Source of the DNA: Mangrovimonas sp. TPBH4
GTDB taxonomy: Bacteria > Bacteroidota > Bacteroidia > Flavobacteriales > Flavobacteriaceae
Direction of reading: 5' to 3'
DNA length: 64,000 nucleotides
Assembly (NCBI RefSeq): GCF_001280505.1
Contig: NZ_LBIO01000062.1
Span: forward strand, 116,644-180,643
Shown here: positions 62,101-64,000 of the stretch, one piece after another
How positions within the stretch are numbered: position 1 is the first letter of the stretch
Layout: each line of letters starts with the position of its first letter
Made by a program: the position numbers and the translations under genes
The notes under the pieces: generated by a model
Told to the model about the DNA's origin: nothing
The model's input: only the letters and a program-made list of their open reading frames with translations
Database searches by the model: none

Positions 62101-62503
62101 AGGTAAAAGCCAGACTTCCTACCAAACCGCTACCCAAAATGGCCATTGCAGCTTGTAGAGTCATGCCTTCTTCATCTTCTTTTACCAGTTTTTTTAATAA
62201 TAAGGTAATGGTCCAAAACATGAATAAAATGGTAAATGCACTGGAAACAGCACTCATCATATTCAGCATCATTCCTATCTGAGAAGGTTCCAAGGCAAAC
62301 AAGGAGAAGAACGCTCCTAGCATTTGGAACAGTGGTGCTCCAGGCGGGTGTCCAACCTGTAGTTTTGAAGACGTTAAAATGTATTCTCCCGCATCCCAGA
62401 AACTTACAGTGGGTTCAATGGTTAAAGCGTAAGTAATAAGAGCTATAGTAAAAGTGATCCATCCCAGGATGGTATTCCATTTCTTGAAGTTGAAATGTGT
62501 CAT
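59180..62503 (-). CDS. GT117-family (DUF2723) membrane glycosyltransferase
   Basis: 1107 residues from ATG 62503. The N-terminal half is a multi-pass membrane part (about 11 helices from [19 protein letters not shown]) with the family motif [26 protein letters not shown], an aspartate-bearing loop typical of GT-C mannosyltransferase-like enzymes. The C-terminal half is soluble and has the [27 protein letters not shown] segment and TPR-like helices ([28 protein letters not shown]). DUF2723/GT117 proteins in Bacteroidota are linked to protein O-glycosylation, which here is an inference. An upstream frame start at 62650 would run into the tRNA-Gln promoter, so I rejected it. Confidence 0.87.
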   Translation of the reverse strand: [1107 protein letters not shown]

Positions 62504-62605
62504 AAGATGTTGTCTATTGTTGCGGACGAATTTAGTAATAAATATGATAAACGCTATGCCTTTTAGGTAAACCTTAAGTTGATTGAAATTTTTTTTCAAA
62601 AAACT

Positions 62606-62636
62606 TTTGCGCATGTCAAAGATTGTATTAAATTTG
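62606..62636 (+). promoter_or_regulatory. tRNA-Gln promoter
   Basis: -33 TTTG (62606-62609), 19 bases, -7 TAAATTTG (62629-62636), 19 bases before the tRNA. Confidence 0.75.
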
Positions 62637-62655
62637 CACTCGCAAAACAAAGCGA

Positions 62656-62728
62656 TGGCCTATGGTGTAACTGGCAACACGTCTGGTTTTGGTCCAGAAG
62701 AGTCTAGGTTCGAGCCCTAGTAGGCCAA
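62656..62728 (+). tRNA. tRNA-Gln (TTG)
   Basis: 73-base cloverleaf: acceptor TGGCCTA / TAGGCCA, D arm GGTGTAACTGGCAACAC region, anticodon stem TCTGG/CCAGA, loop TTTTGGT with anticodon TTG (62689-62691), T arm CTAGG-TTCGAGC-CCTAG. CCA is not encoded. Single tRNA gene with its own promoter and terminator. Confidence 0.94.
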
Positions 62729-62729
62729 C

Positions 62730-62759
62730 AAAAGCCTCCCGATTTCGGGAGGCTTTTTT
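62730..62759 (+). terminator. Terminator of tRNA-Gln
   Basis: AAAAGCCTCCCG / CGGGAGGCTTTTTT stem around ATTT, right after the tRNA. Confidence 0.9.
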
Positions 62760-62890
62760 GTTTTACTGTGTTTTATGATTTGTTTTCTGAGCTCATTGCA
62801 TTGAAATATGTATTCAAATGAAAGTAATGCCGTTGCTCACTTGTGTCTATTTTCTATTTTAAGCATATTTGAAGCTTTTAATTTCTACTA

Positions 62891-63277
62891 ATGAAAAAGA
62901 CGTTTCTATTTTTATACTCATTTTTGGTGTTGTTTTGTTCCTGTTCAAATGATGACTTGGATAATGTAGTTGGCAGCTGGAAAGCCGTCGAGAGATATTA
63001 CGATGGTCACTTGGTGGCTCTGGGCTGTGTTGAGCATAAATATTTAAAGATTGAAGAAGGAGGTGTTTATAGTTGGAAATTTAAAGATGCTGCTGCAACG
63101 CCGGAAAGTTGTTATTCGGATCCGGACTATAAGTCATTGTGGAAGAAAAATGGTAATGGCTATGAATTTTATACTAATCCGGGCAATTATTTATTAGGTA
63201 TAGGGACTGTTGTGAATGGAGAATTGATTGTTGATTATCCTTCCATTGATATCAAAATAGTTTTCACTCATTATTAA
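62891..63277 (+). CDS. Small lipocalin-like lipoprotein
   Basis: 128 residues: signal peptide and lipobox (VLFCSCSND), then NVVGSWKAVERYYDGHLV, which has the GxW of lipocalin-like proteins, and a beta-rich remainder (YLKIEEGGVYSWKF, LWKKNGNGYEFYTN, LIVDYPSIDIKIVF). Length fits small lipocalin-like lipoproteins of Flavobacteriia. Ligand unknown. Confidence 0.7.
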   Translation: MKKTFLFLYSFLVLFCSCSNDDLDNVVGSWKAVERYYDGHLVALGCVEHKYLKIEEGGVYSWKFKDAAATPESCYSDPDYKSLWKKNGNGYEFYTNPGNYLLGIGTVVNGELIVDYPSIDIKIVFTHY

Positions 63278-63538
63278 AAGATGTTTCTTCATTCGGAATA
63301 ATGGTGGGTGAATAGAAGTTTTTCCTGTTTCGGTGTATCGTTTATATATAAGGTGAGGGGTATTTTGGATTTGTGTTCTTTGTATACATTATATATAGTA
63401 TGTATTCAAAAGGGGCTTTAAGGAAACGTCAACACGCCACTTCATATAATCCATAAAATAATTCCACATCCAAACACTTCAATTCCAGTTCGCTAACTTC
63501 CTTGCTTCAAAATATTCCGTAAAAACCCCAAAAAAGAG

Positions 63539-63568
63539 TTGCACATATCCAAAAAGGCGGTATATTTG
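63539..63568 (+). promoter_or_regulatory. rRNA operon promoter P1
   Basis: -33 TTG (63539-63541), 19 bases, -7 TATATTTG (63561-63568). About 320 bases upstream of mature 16S; one of two tandem promoters. Confidence 0.8.
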
Positions 63569-63890
63569 CAGCCGCAAAAACAGCGAGCGCTGCGAAGGCG
63601 AAGGGAGTTCATTGAGAGAGTCGGTTAGGGAAGTTTTAAGAGCGGTCAGCGCCACGAAAAAAAAACTTTTCAAAAAAATAACCGAACCGCTTGTGAGGAT
63701 CGAAAAAGGGTTCTATATTTGCACCCGCTTAAGCGATAAGCTTAAGGAAAACAAAGAAGACAAGTTCATTAACATATTGAATTGACAGCGTAAGACCGGA
63801 TCTTTTTTAAGGATTTGGTCGAACAAAGAACAAGCCATTTTGAGAACCAGAAAATTCCGTTTCGGGAGTCTAGATAATATTTAAGATTTA
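63569..63890 (+). other. rRNA leader region
   Basis: No protein gene. Contains the second promoter (63691-63721) and the leader up to 16S. The part after P2 (AAACAAAGAAGAC, then ATTAACATATTGAATTGAC) looks like the conserved antitermination/processing leader of flavobacterial rRNA operons. Upstream, 63278-63538 holds nothing recognised. Confidence 0.7.
63691..63721 (+). promoter_or_regulatory. rRNA operon promoter P2
   Basis: -33 TTG (63691-63693), 20 bases, -7 TATATTTG (63714-63721), about 170 bases upstream of the mature 16S end. Confidence 0.8.
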
Positions 63891-64000
63891 ACGATGAAGA
63901 GTTTGATCCTGGCTCAGGATGAACGCTAGCGGCAGGCCTAACACATGCAAGTCGAACGGCAGCGGGGAAAAGCTTGCTTTTCCGCCGGCGAGTGGCGCAC
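63891..64000 (+). rRNA. 16S ribosomal RNA, 5' end (partial)
   Basis: Contains the universal 5' region GAAGAGTTTGATCCTGGCTC, then AACGCTAGCGGCAGGCCTAA and CATGCAAGTCGAACGGCAG. The end is placed by aligning GAAGAGTTTG with the E. coli start; the rest lies outside the window. The following helix (GCAGCGGGGAAAAGCTTGCTTTTCCGCC) is the V1 stem. Confidence 0.97.

Noticed and set aside
62504..62650. 49-residue N-terminal extension of the GT117 gene
   Set aside because: It overlaps the tRNA-Gln promoter and is not like the family; ATG 62503 directly precedes the first membrane region.
1..64000. CRISPR array, complete insertion sequence or phage
   Set aside because: No regularly spaced repeats, no transposase and no phage structural gene seen; the only mobile-element traces are the integrase remnant and the four-helix-bundle insertion.

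Overview
The window looks like chromosomal DNA of a member of the Flavobacteriaceae (Bacteroidota). The evidence is of several kinds. Several secreted proteins carry type IX secretion (T9SS) C-terminal sorting domains. Promoters are of the TTTG-N19-TAnnTTTG type. DNA polymerase III alpha is fused to its own proofreading exonuclease. Family content is typical of the group (GT117/DUF2723, DUF2853, DUF6252, TrxR-like ferredoxin-NADP reductase). The 16S rRNA 5' end at the right edge is bacterial. I cannot name the genus from sequence alone.

Layout. 0-9.4 kb: the start of an epimerase gene, tyrS, a LuxE/PaaK-like enzyme, a T9SS lamin-tail-like protein, a two-component pair, a MurG-like glycosyltransferase and the overlapping trio trmB / LysE-type exporter / alkyltransferase-like protein. 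9.4-16.8 kb: an iron/redox stretch with Mrp ATPase, NfuA-like protein, ferredoxin-NADP reductase, a four-helix-bundle gene inserted between short inverted repeats, a [2Fe-2S] ferredoxin, then a porin / imelysin / di-haem oxidoreductase operon. The Mrp operon and the porin operon share a 17-bp dyad at their promoters. 16.8-29.3 kb: housekeeping genes (phosphoesterase, glutaryl-CoA dehydrogenase-like enzyme, YceI, rpsP-rimM-trmN6, dnaE, trxA, a ClpP, DUF58).

29.3-38 kb is an accessory region beginning at tRNA-Asp. It holds a broken tyrosine integrase, a large T9SS type B surface protein, small unrecognised membrane and lipoproteins, an erythromycin-esterase-like protein, and one intact plus one decayed copy of the same lipoprotein family. 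38-46.5 kb: a membrane-anchored AraC/TPR regulator followed by a two-gene pectin locus (PL1 pectate lyase and a 1345-residue pectinesterase). Each pectin gene has an identical palindromic site placed directly after its -7 element.

46.6-63.3 kb: DUF2200, formate-tetrahydrofolate ligase, then the most unusual pair in the window. One gene encodes a single protein with [2Fe-2S] ferredoxin, class III nucleotide cyclase and globin domains. Just upstream of it on the same strand is a membrane-anchored YheO-type PAS protein. Together they look like a redox/gas-to-cyclic-nucleotide signalling unit. Further on come DUF2853, polA, aldehyde dehydrogenase, a metallophosphoesterase, a thioredoxin-fold protein without active-site cysteines, a polysaccharide deacetylase, GT117, tRNA-Gln and a small lipoprotein. 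The window ends with a two-promoter rRNA leader and the first ~110 bases of 16S rRNA.
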